64,000 nt of DNA from Todiramphus chloris collaris (Eukaryota; Chordata; Aves; Coraciiformes; Alcedinidae): NCBI GenBank assembly GCA_025345505.1, contig JANVCC010000152.1, forward strand, positions 3,295,318 to 3,359,317, in the 5' to 3' direction. Below the pieces are notes generated by a model that made no database searches, was not told the DNA's origin, and saw nothing but the letters and a program-made list of their open reading frames with translations. A program made the translations under genes and the position numbers. Each line of letters starts with the position of its first letter. Position 1 is the first letter of the stretch. Shown in pieces: positions 38,341-50,302 of the stretch.

Positions 38341-40679
38341 CTAGACCTGTGCCTAAATAAAGTTGGTGTCATAAATTGCTGTTGTATAATAAGTATATAG
38401 GATATCAATGTCCTTGCTATACAAAGAGTTATGGCTTTTACAATATCCCACTTTATTGCTGCAATATGGAAAAAGAATAAATTATTTCTGGAAAACTATA
38501 TTAAAATATATTTTGATGCAATTTCCTACTTCAGTCAGTGACAGTTTTGGATGTAAAGTTGAACTGGTCCAAATGAACACTGATTTTCTCCTTCTTTTTA
38601 TCTTCTTGTTTTAGATAAAAGCAAATATGCAAAGCAAACATAGGCTCTCTGAATAGACTAGACAAGGCAGTTTCATAAGCATGGGTTTTGAAGAAAGTCA
38701 TGCAGATGTTTTGCTCTTTTAAACTGTTTTGCTAGTATGTAAGGCCAAGTCAACTGTACTTGAGCTGGTTGTTTTATCATTTTTCTCTGACTTCCTCCCT
38801 GTGCTTGTATAAAATAATTCCTTGTCTTCTCTTTGACTATAACAATCCTGACAACAAAAGATGATGCAGTGAAAGTCCATTCTCTATGTGTTCACGTGTG
38901 TCTGTGTGTCTGTGTGTAGTGCTTGCAAATCCTATGGGAGAAGAGTTGCCATACAAACGTAAATATGAGTCATGGTCTTCTTTGAACTGACGACCCTTCA
39001 CCACTCTCTTTTTTGATAGGGTAAGCAGCATGAATAGCAACTGCTAGAATGAAATGGCACGATAAATCCTGCTCCTTGTTAATTTTTCAAAAACTAGGCT
39101 ATCTTTGCATATTTAAGGACTTATTGTTGAATTCTGTCTTCAAAGTTAAAAATAAATAAAAGTCAAAGTTGAGGGTAGAATAAACTTTCAAAAGCATCTC
39201 TGGACTTACGTCTTTGATTAGAAATTTCAGAAATGAAATATGGACCTCTGAGTGTAACTCTTATTGAAAGGCAAGAAAATTGGTCTACTTTTTATTTCTT
39301 AGATATAGCTTATTTTTTAGGGGGTTTTTTTCCTGCTGGCTTTTTTCCAAAGGCAGAAAGTCCACTGACAACAAAAAAGTTCTACTGATTTCTTTGTAAC
39401 TTTATGCCTGAAATACTGGGTTATGTCAGTGTCTGGGCTTACATTTCTAACCAAATACTTTACGTGAGACACATAAGCCAGGTCTTGCTTGTCTGTGAAA
39501 TTTTGTAGCATTTTATCCAAATACTAAATAAATTCTTACATCTAACAACTCTGCATGCAAAGAATTTCTATTACCATGCTCCCCTCTTTTACTAAGAGAG
39601 AAAGATAAGGTAGTATTTCATAAAAGTTTATTGATTCTTGCTTTTAAACTTCCCTTTTTGCGCATATAAATAGCAATTACATTACAATTGTGTAAACTTG
39701 AAACATAAGTTATTTGCATTTTTGGACACCATCAAGCCTCAAAGATATCAGTGTAGCACTAAAGCAACTGGAATAAGGTGGTGCTGCTAAAACTTGCACT
39801 AGCAAATTCAGAGTTTACAAATTCAAAGGTCTTGTTCAGGTCAAGTTAAAAAGTGCCTCTAATCTTCTCAGTAGTAGGTCAAATTGTCATAAGATGTTGG
39901 TTCTGCTTCTCTTTTATATTGTGAGCTGATTCACTGTATTTCCTCCTGACTCCCTTCTTTTTGGCTCATAGCTTACAGGACTTCAACCAGTGCCTCCCAC
40001 TGGTTAAGAACAAAGAGTTCCCTATACTTGTCAGTGGTGTGGAAATTTGCCATCTCCATTGTGTGCCACTAGCTTGGCAAGCTGGTTTGATGACACAAGC
40101 TATTCCCAGCATAATCCATCTAGTTGTCTTTCCCCAAGGGAAAAATCACTTTTATTAGAAGCCAAAAACGACAGCTGACACTGGGATCACAAGACTTTTT
40201 ATTACTTTTTTTTTTTTTCATTGCTGACTAACCTAGCAGTGCCAAGAGCTAAAGTGTTTCTCGGGAAAGTGGTTGTAACCATGGTTATGCAGGGAAGACG
40301 ATATCCATTTTTAGCTTTTGACTCTTTCATTCAAACTCTGGATTTTACTAATAATGATCCTGAGTGATTAGAAAGGATTGTGACTCCTATCAAAGAACAA
40401 GCATTATTGCATAATACAATTAATATCAAGTTTCAAGTTTGAATCAAGTTTCAAGTTTGAATCAAGTTTGATCAAAGAACTAATTCTTACATCTTTCTAC
40501 ATTCTATTCTTAAGAACCAAATGGAGTCAAACTAACACCCATTTACTTCAACATTGCAAAAAGAATGGTAAGTCTGGCTAGCCTAAGAAAAAGTTTAACA
40601 GTGAATTAGAAACCATTTGATATATTAGAAACATATATTTGATCTCCATTGCAACATAATAGTGACTGTATTGTTTCAG
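38341..40679. other. Unique non-coding stretch
   Basis: No gene or mobile element was recognised. It contains an 18-bp tandem repeat at 40425-40471, a T-rich run near 40207-40218 and a short GTGTGTCT-type run near 38895-38920. Confidence 0.5.
40425..40471. repeat. 18-bp tandem repeat, 2.6 copies
   Basis: The unit ATCAAGTTTCAAGTTTGA occurs exactly at 40425-40442 and 40443-40460 and continues partially to 40471. Each unit itself contains a CAAGTTT duplication. The two full units are identical, which indicates a recent local duplication. Confidence 0.9.
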
Positions 40680-40905
40680 GGGCACCTTGTATGTTGGACC
40701 TTTTTCTCCAACATCCAGTAAAGTTAAGGAAGCTCAGGAAACCTTTGCTAAAAGCAGAGGGTTTAATTCAACAGTCACAGTATTGTCTAAAAAGATTGCA
40801 TTGGCTTGTGAAAAAGATGATACATTCTCTTTTAAAATGTTGTACAGTTCTGCTGCTGACAAGAATATCAAGACTGGTTTCCATGTCTTTGTTACCAAGC
40901 AGTAG
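40680..40905 (+). CDS. Coding-like open frame, unknown product (possible last exon or pseudogene)
   Basis: A frame of about 75 codons ends at TAG (40903-40905). It opens after TGTTTCAG (40672-40679), which would serve as a splice acceptor. The protein has ordinary globular composition: GTLYVGPFSPTSSKVKEAQE, then a Lys/Ala-rich middle (VTVLSKKIALACEKDDT) and GFHVFVTKQ at the end. The composition is unlike the Leu/Phe/Ser-rich frames elsewhere in the window. There is no good ATG; the frame is stopped at 40663-40665, just before the acceptor. Homologous-looking coding sequence may run on past the stop (KKCATQRKLQEK...), so the TAG could be a disabling mutation. I do not recognise the family. It may be a terminal exon, a decayed retrocopy or chance. 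Confidence 0.25.
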
Positions 40906-41589
40906 AAGAAGTGTGCAACTCAAAGAAAGCTACAGGAAAAGTCTAATTCCATAAAGATGCCTACCCAGCCCTGTGTCCCAAATTCCACATTTTCTGCAGC
41001 TTAGACTTTCAGCTGTCTGTACATTATTGCCACTCATTTTTCCATATGCGTCCATCTGTCTTACTTTTGGTGTCTCCATTAGGTGAGAATTACTTTCTTT
41101 CTGTTGTCATTACTTTCTTTTGGAAGAAAGATGAAGCAAGAGGAATATTGGTTTTTTAAATTACTCCTACGATCTTTCTTGCCATCTTAGCTTTTATGGG
41201 TTTATTTCAATTGAATTATTCTTGGAAGCCATGGACAGAATCCATCTCATCACCATGCTGATGTCTACAACCAAGCTAGCTAGTGATGGGCACCTTCTGG
41301 GAGCGAGTCAACTCATCTGTCACTTTTAGACATTAACTTTAGGATAAGATTATTCACATCCTAATATGTTCATTTCCCTCTTTGATTTCTGAAGGTAACC
41401 CAAGGTATACATAATGTAAATGTATATAATTATATATATACATTAGTAATTATATAGATATACGGAAAGCCAAAGATCAAATACAGGCGTTTATCTGTAT
41501 TTAGAGAAGAGTCCTGTACAGTGAACATAGCAGAGCAGAATGGTTCCTGAGTTCAGGATGATATGAAAGAATCTAAACAGTTTGTGTCC

Positions 41590-41631
41590 TTTGTTTGTTC
41601 TTGTTCTGTTTGTTTGTTCTTGTTCTGTTTG
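41590..41631. repeat. 19-bp tandem repeat, about 2.2 copies
   Basis: TTTGTTTGTTCTTGTTCTG occurs exactly at 41590-41608 and 41609-41627 and starts a third copy. It is a T/G-rich minisatellite seed. Confidence 0.9.
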
Positions 41632-43840
41632 TTTTCATTTTTTTTCCATTTTTTTCTGCAACTAAAACAACAATCTCACTTTTCACATTTTTTTTTAAAT
41701 AAAATTACCAGAAACATAAAAAAAAAATAAAAAAAATTTAAAAAAAATCCAAAAGATCATGTGACATGCTTTTTCATAAATATAATTTGCTCTCCTGTAT
41801 TTATATTTCCTACTACAGGCATGCATTGACTAAAACCTCTATGTGGCATTACCAGTTTTTTCTCAAGGGCATAGCAGAAGACAACATTGAATTCTTCTCT
41901 GAACAGGCAATAGAAACTCATCCTAAAGGCTCTGTTCCCTAAGCATTTTCTTCAAGGTAACTTAAACTGCTGAAACAAGTTCTAACAGTTAATTGCAGAT
42001 TTTACACTTGGTGAACATGTAAAGCAGCTCTAAGCCTTATACCATGATCTTTGCATTCCTACTGTTATCATATATCCTTCAGGCTACTCATACAAAAAGA
42101 TCAGTTCTATTTTATTTCACTTTTACAGGGAATCTCTGAATTCTTGTATGTCAGAGAATGATCTGGAGTGTAAGATTTTATTTCTCCACTGTGTTGACTA
42201 GTTCACAGCTCATTTATATATATATATTCTTTATTTTATTTGTTTCTTGTCTAATGTAAACCACTTAGTTTTCAACCACCTTAAAAATCATAAGAGTTTC
42301 TGGGATGGTTTATCTCTTGTGTGAGTTTTCTTTATTTCCATTTCTAATTCATGACATAATTCTAAAGAAGGTTAGAAGACGAAGGTTGAGAAGTCATGAT
42401 CTATAACAGCAATGTAAGTCTCCCGTATGCCTTCCATTTTTACTATTTTTTTATGTTGCTATACATTGAGAAGAGAGCTTCATTGGCCTCAGTGAAGACT
42501 CCTGTTCTGTTTAGTGTGATATGGGATGACTCAAAACACAACTGGAAGCTTTGGAACTTTTGTGCAGAGACTGTCACCATCTGCATGGCACTAAGGTCTC
42601 ACTTCAATAGTAACATATTGACTATGTATCAGTTGTATTTCCAGTAACTCAAAAGGGAAAACAATCCTCATGAACCCAGGGCATAAATATTTAATACTTT
42701 TTATCTATTCTGTTAAAAGCTTTTTTAATTAAAATCTGCTGCCATTTTTCTTTTTTCCTCCTTGTAGCAGGCAGGAGTTATGATAATGCAGTGTAAAAAC
42801 CTTATCTTTGGCATTTTTATAGCAGCAACATATATTGCTTGTTAATTGAAGCAGAATATTTTTAGAGCATCTTAAATTTGTTCTTTGTGCATAATATTCC
42901 CCAGAGAAATATAATGAAGGAAGAGGCAAATAGCAAGTTGCAGTTCTATATGAAGACACCTTTAGCTCTTCCATAGATCTGTTACCATTAAAAGGCCAAG
43001 ACTCTTGTCTTTTCTAAAGCAGTATGCAGTCATCTGTAGATCTTGCCTAAGAAGCAGGGAAAACAATTTTGTAGATGGTATCAGATTTTAATTTTTAAAG
43101 AGGTTTCAAACTGCTGCCATAACTTTTTCATATTCATACCAGCAGGCAAGTCTACAACTGAGACAGATTCTATTAAACTCATTCTGTGTTTAACTAAACA
43201 AAAAGCAACCAAAAATAACATCAAAAACTCCATCTCTTTCAATGCCAGATGCTAACAGATTATTTTTCATCCAAGAAATGCTTACAAAATTCTGTCAAAA
43301 TGAAAAAAAATGGGATTATGTGCAAACTCCTGTTGATATGTGTTAAGAGTTTCATGTTGTAGTATGAAGACATTTTAAACTGTAAAATCATAAGGAATAA
43401 TTGGGGATCTGTTTGTCCTTCATTCTGTCCCTGTCTCATTGATGGTAAAATCAACTGTAGATCAAATTAACTTTGTATAATTTTTGACAGATAGAGAATA
43501 TCTTTGGAACTGCACTTCTAGGTAATACCTGAATTTTCAAGGCTCCATCTGCCTTCTGTTGGCAACAGGTGTTTCGCTAAGAAGCATATGAACATGGTTT
43601 TGGGCTGCTTTGCAAAGTGGACTCGGAAGGCTTCTGTCTACAAAGCAGGGGGTGAAACACTCTACTTTTTTATTATTCCTTTTTTGCAGTAACGCAGCAT
43701 AACCTCACCAAATGAGGTCTTTTTGTCTGTATTGACCTTGACATTGTTCCTATAGAAAACTGATTACTCAGTATTTTTCTAGACATTTTAAACTCACTTC
43801 CTCTCTCTCACTATTTCTATCTCTATCTCTTTTGCACAGC

Positions 43841-43864
43841 ACCACCACCGCCACCACCACCACC
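43841..43864. repeat. (ACC)n trinucleotide repeat
   Basis: Eight ACC units, with one changed to CCG-containing sequence at 43848-43852. It is not inside any credible reading frame. Confidence 0.85.
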
Positions 43865-46276
43865 TTTATTTTGAATTATTAACTAGAATAAAAATGCCTA
43901 ATCCACTACTCAAATGCATTATTACATAACATTTAAATAAATAAATAAAATTGATCTATTCTGGTCACATTCCCATTTGTGGAGCTGTGTTTGACTTGAA
44001 ACAGTTTCCCCAGAGTAAAAGACAGATTGATTTCTGGATTCAAACACTGTTGCTTGTGTAGAAATACTTGAAAAACAATGATAGTGTTTAAATCTCACTA
44101 TTTCTACAAATGCTTTATTTATAATCTGAGGTTATTTCCTTCTAAAACAAATGTGTGACATATAAAGTTGGTTTTTTAACTTAGGCACCACGGATTAGGG
44201 CAAAACATTGTTACAGCAGGAACTGTGAAGCAGTAGCATAGATAGATACAAATAAGTCTTTTAATTATCAAGTACCCACTACAATCTTACCCATTTCACC
44301 TGTCAGTTGTTGTTGCTTTGTAACATATCCAGTGCATTCCAAAATTCCCAAAATGGAATTAGGACTTCTCATGACAGGTGATGTGAAGACGTGTAATGTT
44401 TATCTAATCTTCAAAAGCTGCAGCGGGCAATTCATCCCATATACTATAAATAACTATCTATTACAAAACATTTCTGGTGCACTCTGGAGATACTTCATCT
44501 TGTCCATTAACTTTGCAGAGAACCCCTCTGACAAGGTTGCTAACATTTCATAGTTAAAAATAGGTGAGTTGAGTGCCACATGAAGTAAAGGCAGATAAAT
44601 AGGTCACATTTAAATCAAAAATATGTGTGTAATTAAGCTGCAAAGTCTACTGTGGAGTTTACTATCAAAACAGCAGTGAATAGTTGAAATCATCTGCTTT
44701 CCCAATGGAGGGAAGAGAAGGGCTATAACTGGAAAGCGTATGGCAGTTGCCTACTGTGGACTTTTTGAATAGGACACAATTACAAATATGTTCTCTCAGT
44801 GTTATATAGAAGGCCCCAAATACTCCAGTAATGCAAGAATCTGATGATTAACAAAGTTTTCAGTCACACTATATTTTCAAGTTGGAAAGAGGTAGTCACA
44901 AAGGCTAAATATCACCTCACATCTTCCTTAGTCTCCCACTATAGTCAAGGGAATGAAATAGGATCCTCTGGAGACTATTACTGAGCAGTTGAATTAGGTG
45001 CCTGCTCTAAATTGCCCCCTCCATTAACTGCAGCAGGAGTTTGCAAGAGATTAGTCTCACTTGGCTAACCTAAACCTTTTGCATTCTTGTTGTGCAAAAG
45101 GGGGCACAGAGCCCTCATCTCAGAGGGGGAGCTGTGTGGTGGTGTCATCATTCTGTCTCAGGTATACAGAGATCTGTGTTTCACAGGACACAGATAAGGT
45201 GTCTACAGTTCTAGCTCTTTACTCTTAGCCAAACTAAATGGTCAAAAACAAAATTGGTGACAAACATTGTAGTTCCATATGAAACTTTAGCTGAGCGCTT
45301 ATGTGAATGTTCATTACAAAGACATCATTACGGACACATTCATCTACTCTTTCACAAAAAGGCAATAGCCTATCGAGCTGCTTTTCCTCCAACTTTTGGT
45401 TTCCATACATAACATATTGCAATTATGTGCACTGTTTCTCTACCTTACTGACAAGTTAATTTGACTGAAACAGAAGCTTCAATAAATAACAGTTGTAACT
45501 AGGTTACCACTATACAGTGCATTTATCCTCTTTAGCAGAGCAATCCAATAAGCCAGAAAGACTCCAGAATTTCCTTAATCTTTCTAAACATGCACAGTTA
45601 TAGATTTTATTTTTTTAAAATGGGTAGGAATTGGAAGAAGAAAATTGAGTAATGGAAAATATCTAGTTTAGGACATTAGAAAACTTCAAGAATCCTAATT
45701 TGGGTCTGATTCCTTTACAGCTTACTAATTAACTTTTTTTTTTTTTCACACATTTCAGGAGATGATAATAGAAATTATAGTTCAAACCTTGAGGACTTCC
45801 TTTGTCTTTGGTGGTCTTTGCATTAGGATCAGAGCACACATATAACTATTCTAATAAAAGTCTCATAGTCTCTTGATTGTTGTTCAAAATGTCTTTTCTG
45901 CAATAGCATTCTTACATTTTGCAGCTGGTGATATAAAAAAAATCAAGTAAGTTTAGGAGAATTTCACATCTTCTCTTCTTCTCTGACAATCAAGACCAAA
46001 CCTCTGAAATGAAATAAGGATGAATTAGATGAAATGAGGAAAGATTTGATCCTTTTTGTGAAAAATAAATCAATTGTGATACCCTTGCATTTTATACTGT
46101 AAGGTTGGAATTCATCTAACCTGAATTTAGACACCTAAATCTACTTGTCTGGATGGGTCTTTCTATAATCCTTTAATCATTGGAAAACCAGAAGAGTATT
46201 TAGTGTACAGTTCGTCTGAACAGGTTTATACAGAGATGTTAAGAGAAGATGAATCATGCCCTTGAAGTAGCTGTTT

Positions 46277-46635
46277 CTTATCATTCTCTTTACAACTTAT
46301 CATGCTCTCTACAGCTACCTGAAGGGAGGTTGTAGTCATGTGGGGGTCAGGCTCTTCCTGAAGGCAACTAGTGACAGGACAAGAGGGCATGGCCCGAAGC
46401 TGTGCCAGGAAAGGTTTCTGTTGGATATCAGGAAGCACTTCATGACAGAGAGGGTGATCAGGCATTGGAATGGATTGCCCAGGGAGGTGGTGGAGTCACT
46501 GTCCCTGGATGTGTTTAAAGAAAAGCTGGATGTGCCACTTAGTGCCATGGTCTAGCTGATGTGGAGGTGTTGGGTCATAGGCTGGACTTGATGATCTCAG
46601 AGGTCTTTTCCAGACTCAGTAATTCTGTGATTCTT
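46277..46635 (+). mobile_element. CR1 LINE 3' fragment
   Basis: 5'-truncated CR1 of about 360 bp. The sense frame 46340-46555 reads [20 protein letters not shown], then [20 protein letters not shown] and [20 protein letters not shown], the conserved ORF2 end. It has no stop for 71 codons. The 3' UTR (GGCTGGACTTGATGATCTCA) ends with AATTCTGTGATTCT. Near its 5' end, CTTATCATTCTCTTTACAA (46276-46294) and CTTATCATGCTCTCTACAG (46295-46313) form an imperfect tandem duplication. The preceding sequence shows no further homology. Confidence 0.95.
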
Positions 46636-47289
46636 AGAAGATTTTAAAACCCATATCCAAGCTTTTGGATAATATGAATGCTTCCATTTTGTCTCAAGTA
46701 TTTCCAAATAGACTAACTTTCTTGCTTCACAGATAGGGAAGAGGGCTTCTTGTGCAGAATAAAAAAATTCATTGTTTTCTTCCATATTCAATATATATCT
46801 GTGACAATTATAATTATATTGTAAAATTATAAGAAGGAGGGAGAACAGCAGGGATAGTCTCATGTTCTTTTGAGATCAGAACACACAAGATGTAAATTAC
46901 AGATACAGGCAAAGGTATTGCCTCTTTACTGGACATGTCATTTATTTCACCTGTGTAATTACAGTGCTAGTACCCCAGATATTTGAGAAAAGGAATGTAT
47001 AACATTTAATACTATATAATCACAGCAATGCAAACACAGCTCCTGATAGTTAGTTAAGACCTTGAGACCAACCTAAGTAACTACATGGATCTTACGTCTA
47101 ACACAGGCCATGGAATCATATTCACTAATTCCTGTAATGGTCCAGGCAATTTGTTTTTGACCTGAAATATATGTCTTAGAAAGACTCAAAGGCTTTACTT
47201 GGGTCAGAGGTTACAAACACTGGAAAATGCATCCTAGGCCTGTTGTCCTAACCTTTGGTGCTTAACTTTTACAGTGCATTTCTACTTTA
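46636..47289. other. Unique non-coding stretch
   Basis: About 650 bp of A+T-rich sequence between a CR1 copy and an older LINE remnant. I recognise nothing in it. Confidence 0.5.
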
Positions 47290-47450
47290 AACTTGTTGAG
47301 CTTCAACTTTCAGACACTGAATTGTACCATTCATTTGTCTGGCAGATTAAAGAGCTTTGCACTGTTAGAAGTTGTCTTTCTGTGTAGATACTTATAAACG
47401 TGATCAGGTCACCTCTTAACCTCCTTTTCAAATATTATTCTTACAACATT
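47290..47450 (-). mobile_element. Ancient CR1/L3-like remnant (minus strand)
   Basis: The block GTAGATACTTATAAACGTGA followed by TCAGGTCACCTCTTAACCTC is characteristic of old CR1/L3-type elements read on the opposite strand (consensus resembles 'tacttatagactgtgatcaagtcaccccttaacc'). The flanks carry matching but weak blocks (TTAAAGAGCTTTGCACTGTT). No open frame remains. Boundaries are approximate. Confidence 0.5.
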
Positions 47451-50061
47451 AAATGAAAGAGAAAGAGACGGAAGGTCACTTTTTGCAGTTAGGTGAATCT
47501 GGACAGGTGCTGTTGAAAATCAATGCCACAAATGTGTGTAGCTGAAGAAGGAACATGTCCATTGATGATTTGTAGGGTATGGTTTCCAGGAAGTTCTGTG
47601 ATCATCAAATGTCTTCCTACATTTTTTGTTGATGCCAGCTACGTAGGTATCACAGGCACTCTGCTGAGGGCAATATTACTGCTGGCTGAATCAAATGCAG
47701 AGCAGTAGCTGAAGCCTTTCTAGATAAAGGAAAAATGCAATCTACATTGATTTTTAAAGATAAAGGACTAACAGTGGGATTAATACAGTCCACTCTTTCT
47801 CCTATCATAAAACCTCAATTATAGCTTCTCTTCTAAATCATTTAAGGATTATTTCTTTCTTTACAATTACTTTGGGTCAAAAAGCTTTTGCTTTTTTGAA
47901 ATGGCATCATAGTGAAAAATCAGGCTTTTTCTGTTATCGATTAAAAAGTATTGCTTGGATAGTAAGCATCCCAGAAAAGCTGTAGCACTTTTAACTTAGC
48001 ATTGTAAACATTTGTCTAATTAATTAAATTAAAAGTCACTGCTGCAACTGCAACACATGTATCCAGTTACTTCAGACTCTCTGTCTTTAGGAATGGTCCT
48101 AATGGTTTGTGGCAGCCACAATTCTGCTCTCCTTGCCTTGAACATGAGATCATTAGAAAGCTGGGCTAGTCCTGAGACATTTTCTGTGATAATCAGTGTT
48201 CGGTTCTGCTGTCAGCACAGCCTTCTGATTCACAGGAACTCGCTGCATTTTTTAAATGGCCTGAACTGATTGAAAACTGATGAGTTTGGGAAGACTGTAA
48301 GAGTTGTTACTTATGCATTATCTAGTCACTGCTCGTGGTACAGCTAGTTCAGGCTCCCAGCTCAAACAGAGCACATCCTAGCCCACGTTAGTGAGAGAGG
48401 TAATTTAAAGCATCAGTTGTACCAGTCACTTCCTCTGTCATAGGTCTTCCTCTAAGAGCCTTTGCAGCCTTTTGGAGAGAACCCTGAATTTGTTTTAAAT
48501 GTGTAAACTTCTAAACCAAAAATAAATGAGGGTCAGATGATAAATATGGTGAAATTCATGAGCTGGACAATGCGATAAATGGATTTTGGAAGGGTACCCA
48601 AAAGCGACTTGTGTATATCAGAGCATTTCCACATGGGCAGGAGGGGAAACATTTTCTACCCACACAGAGATATCCATATGTGAGCAAGCTCCTATCCAAA
48701 GCCATTAGTGTGATGGCTGTTCTCCAGCTAATAAACCCTGCTGAAGGGCAGGCACATTAGACTGGAAATAGCTTGTAGTGGTGTGACTATATCACCTCTA
48801 ATGTACAGCTACTGCTTATCTCACCAACTCAAGGGGGACTGAGAGCTGTACATCTGGGGGCATCCATCTGCTCATAAGCACTTTTAGATCAGCTACATCT
48901 CACCTAACCTTAAATATCTGAGTTATGAGTTAGAGTTCTATGTTAGAAGTGTAATTGCTTTAGATTCCCCCTATAACCAGTGGGGCTGAGACATGTTTAT
49001 GAGGGACCATTCAGCTCCCTGCAATCTGAAACATCCTGTGAAAGAGCTTTACCCTGTCCGTAGACCCAAATGCTGTTCAATGTGATGATGGTGTCCAACT
49101 GTGTCATAATAGAATCCTGGGTAAATGTATTATGCTCATGACACTGGAAATTGCAGGATGCAAAACAATCAGACTAACAAAACTAACAATCATTCATTAT
49201 GGATGAAATAACAGTAAAACACTGAAATTTATAACTATTATTTTGATTTTAAGATTTTTGAATTTCCTACAGCAAAACAATGGGACATCCTGGGGGGGGG
49301 GGGGGGGGGGGGGAAAGACTTTCAAAATGAAAAATAGAAATGTTTAGGAAGTGACAAAAATATTTCTTTTAAATTTTTTATTTTGTTGTGTCTTGTGAAA
49401 TGATAAAATTCACAACACATACTGATATTGCTGAATTTTAAATTTGTAGTCCAAAATTTACAATAAAAATGGCAGCACATCCTTCTCTAGAATGTTTTGG
49501 AACTCCAGAAAGCCAAGCCAAATCTCCTTCTGCCCCCAGGCCAAATTTCTAAATCTCACCATATCTCATGAAATACAATTAACATTGAACCTACAAAGGA
49601 AAAAACTCAGGAATATCTAAGATCAGAAGACACCATTGGCCTGGAAGATAGCAGCTGAGATCAGAAGCAGGCAACCAGCAAATGCAGGTGTCTTCAGAAT
49701 CACTGACACAATTTACCTAAAGCTTATCACTGCAAATATCAAAATTGGGATCAGTTGCTTCTCAAACAGATATGAACTTGTTCAAAAACAAAAGAAAGCA
49801 TGGGATTTAAAATAGGACAGATGTAAATTCTGAGTTATGCATGAGGTTGTTAGATGCTTCCATGTTCCTTTTTTGGCCTCAGTCTAATGACTTCCCACAG
49901 ACTTCAGCAGAGAGAGGAATATGAACTATCCAGCCACATATTTCTAACTTAAAGCAAAGTCCAGGTTTAATTAAGGTTAAGTCAAAAGCACCTGAACATC
50001 TTGTGACTGATGTGTGCATAGTTCATATTCAAATGAACATGCATGGGCATACATTATAGGA
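47451..50061. other. Unique non-coding stretch with a G homopolymer
   Basis: No gene is supported. The one striking item is the uninterrupted G run at 49292-49313. Remaining open frames are under 72 codons and have no family resemblance. Confidence 0.5.
49292..49313. repeat. Poly(G) run of 22
   Basis: Twenty-two G residues in a row inside A+T-rich sequence. Long G runs are rare in vertebrate genomes, form quadruplexes and are sites of sequencing and assembly error, so the exact length is uncertain. Confidence 0.95.
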
Positions 50062-50302
50062 TTTGGGGTCGTCACTGGAAAGCAGCACCATGAAGAAAGA
50101 CCTTGGACCCTTACTGGACAGTAAGTTATCCATGGGACAGCAATGTGCCCTTACAGCCAGGAAGGCCAATGGCATCCTGGGTTGCATTAAGAATACATTC
50201 CTATGTGGCCTGCCCTAGGTGATCCTGCTTTGGCAGGGGGATTGAATGCCATGATCTCTAAAGGTCCCTTCCAACCTCTACCATTCTATGATTCTATGAT
50301 AT
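50062..50302 (+). mobile_element. CR1 LINE 3' fragment with internal deletion
   Basis: Starts in the RT thumb region ([20 protein letters not shown], then GILGCIKN). Near 50205 it jumps directly to the 3' UTR (AGGTGATCCTGCTTTGGCAG), so about 600 bp present in the copy at 8595 is missing. It ends with a well-preserved tail, ATTCTATG at 50283-50290 and 50291-50298 plus AT. The clean tail suggests a fairly young insertion. The deletion could predate insertion or follow it. Confidence 0.93.

Larger units (their letters stand above)
40906..46276. other. Unique non-coding stretch
   Basis: No gene is supported. It holds a 19-bp tandem repeat at 41590, a run of A/T homopolymers at 41690-41750, (TA)n near 42215-42230, an (ACC)n repeat at 43841 and (AAAT)n near 43936. 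The first AATAAA after the coding-like frame at 40680 is near 41698. Confidence 0.5.

Noticed and set aside
41083..41092. TTAGGTGAGA, a good splice-donor match downstream of the coding-like frame
   Set aside because: In-frame stops lie between the frame and this site, so it cannot be the donor of that exon.
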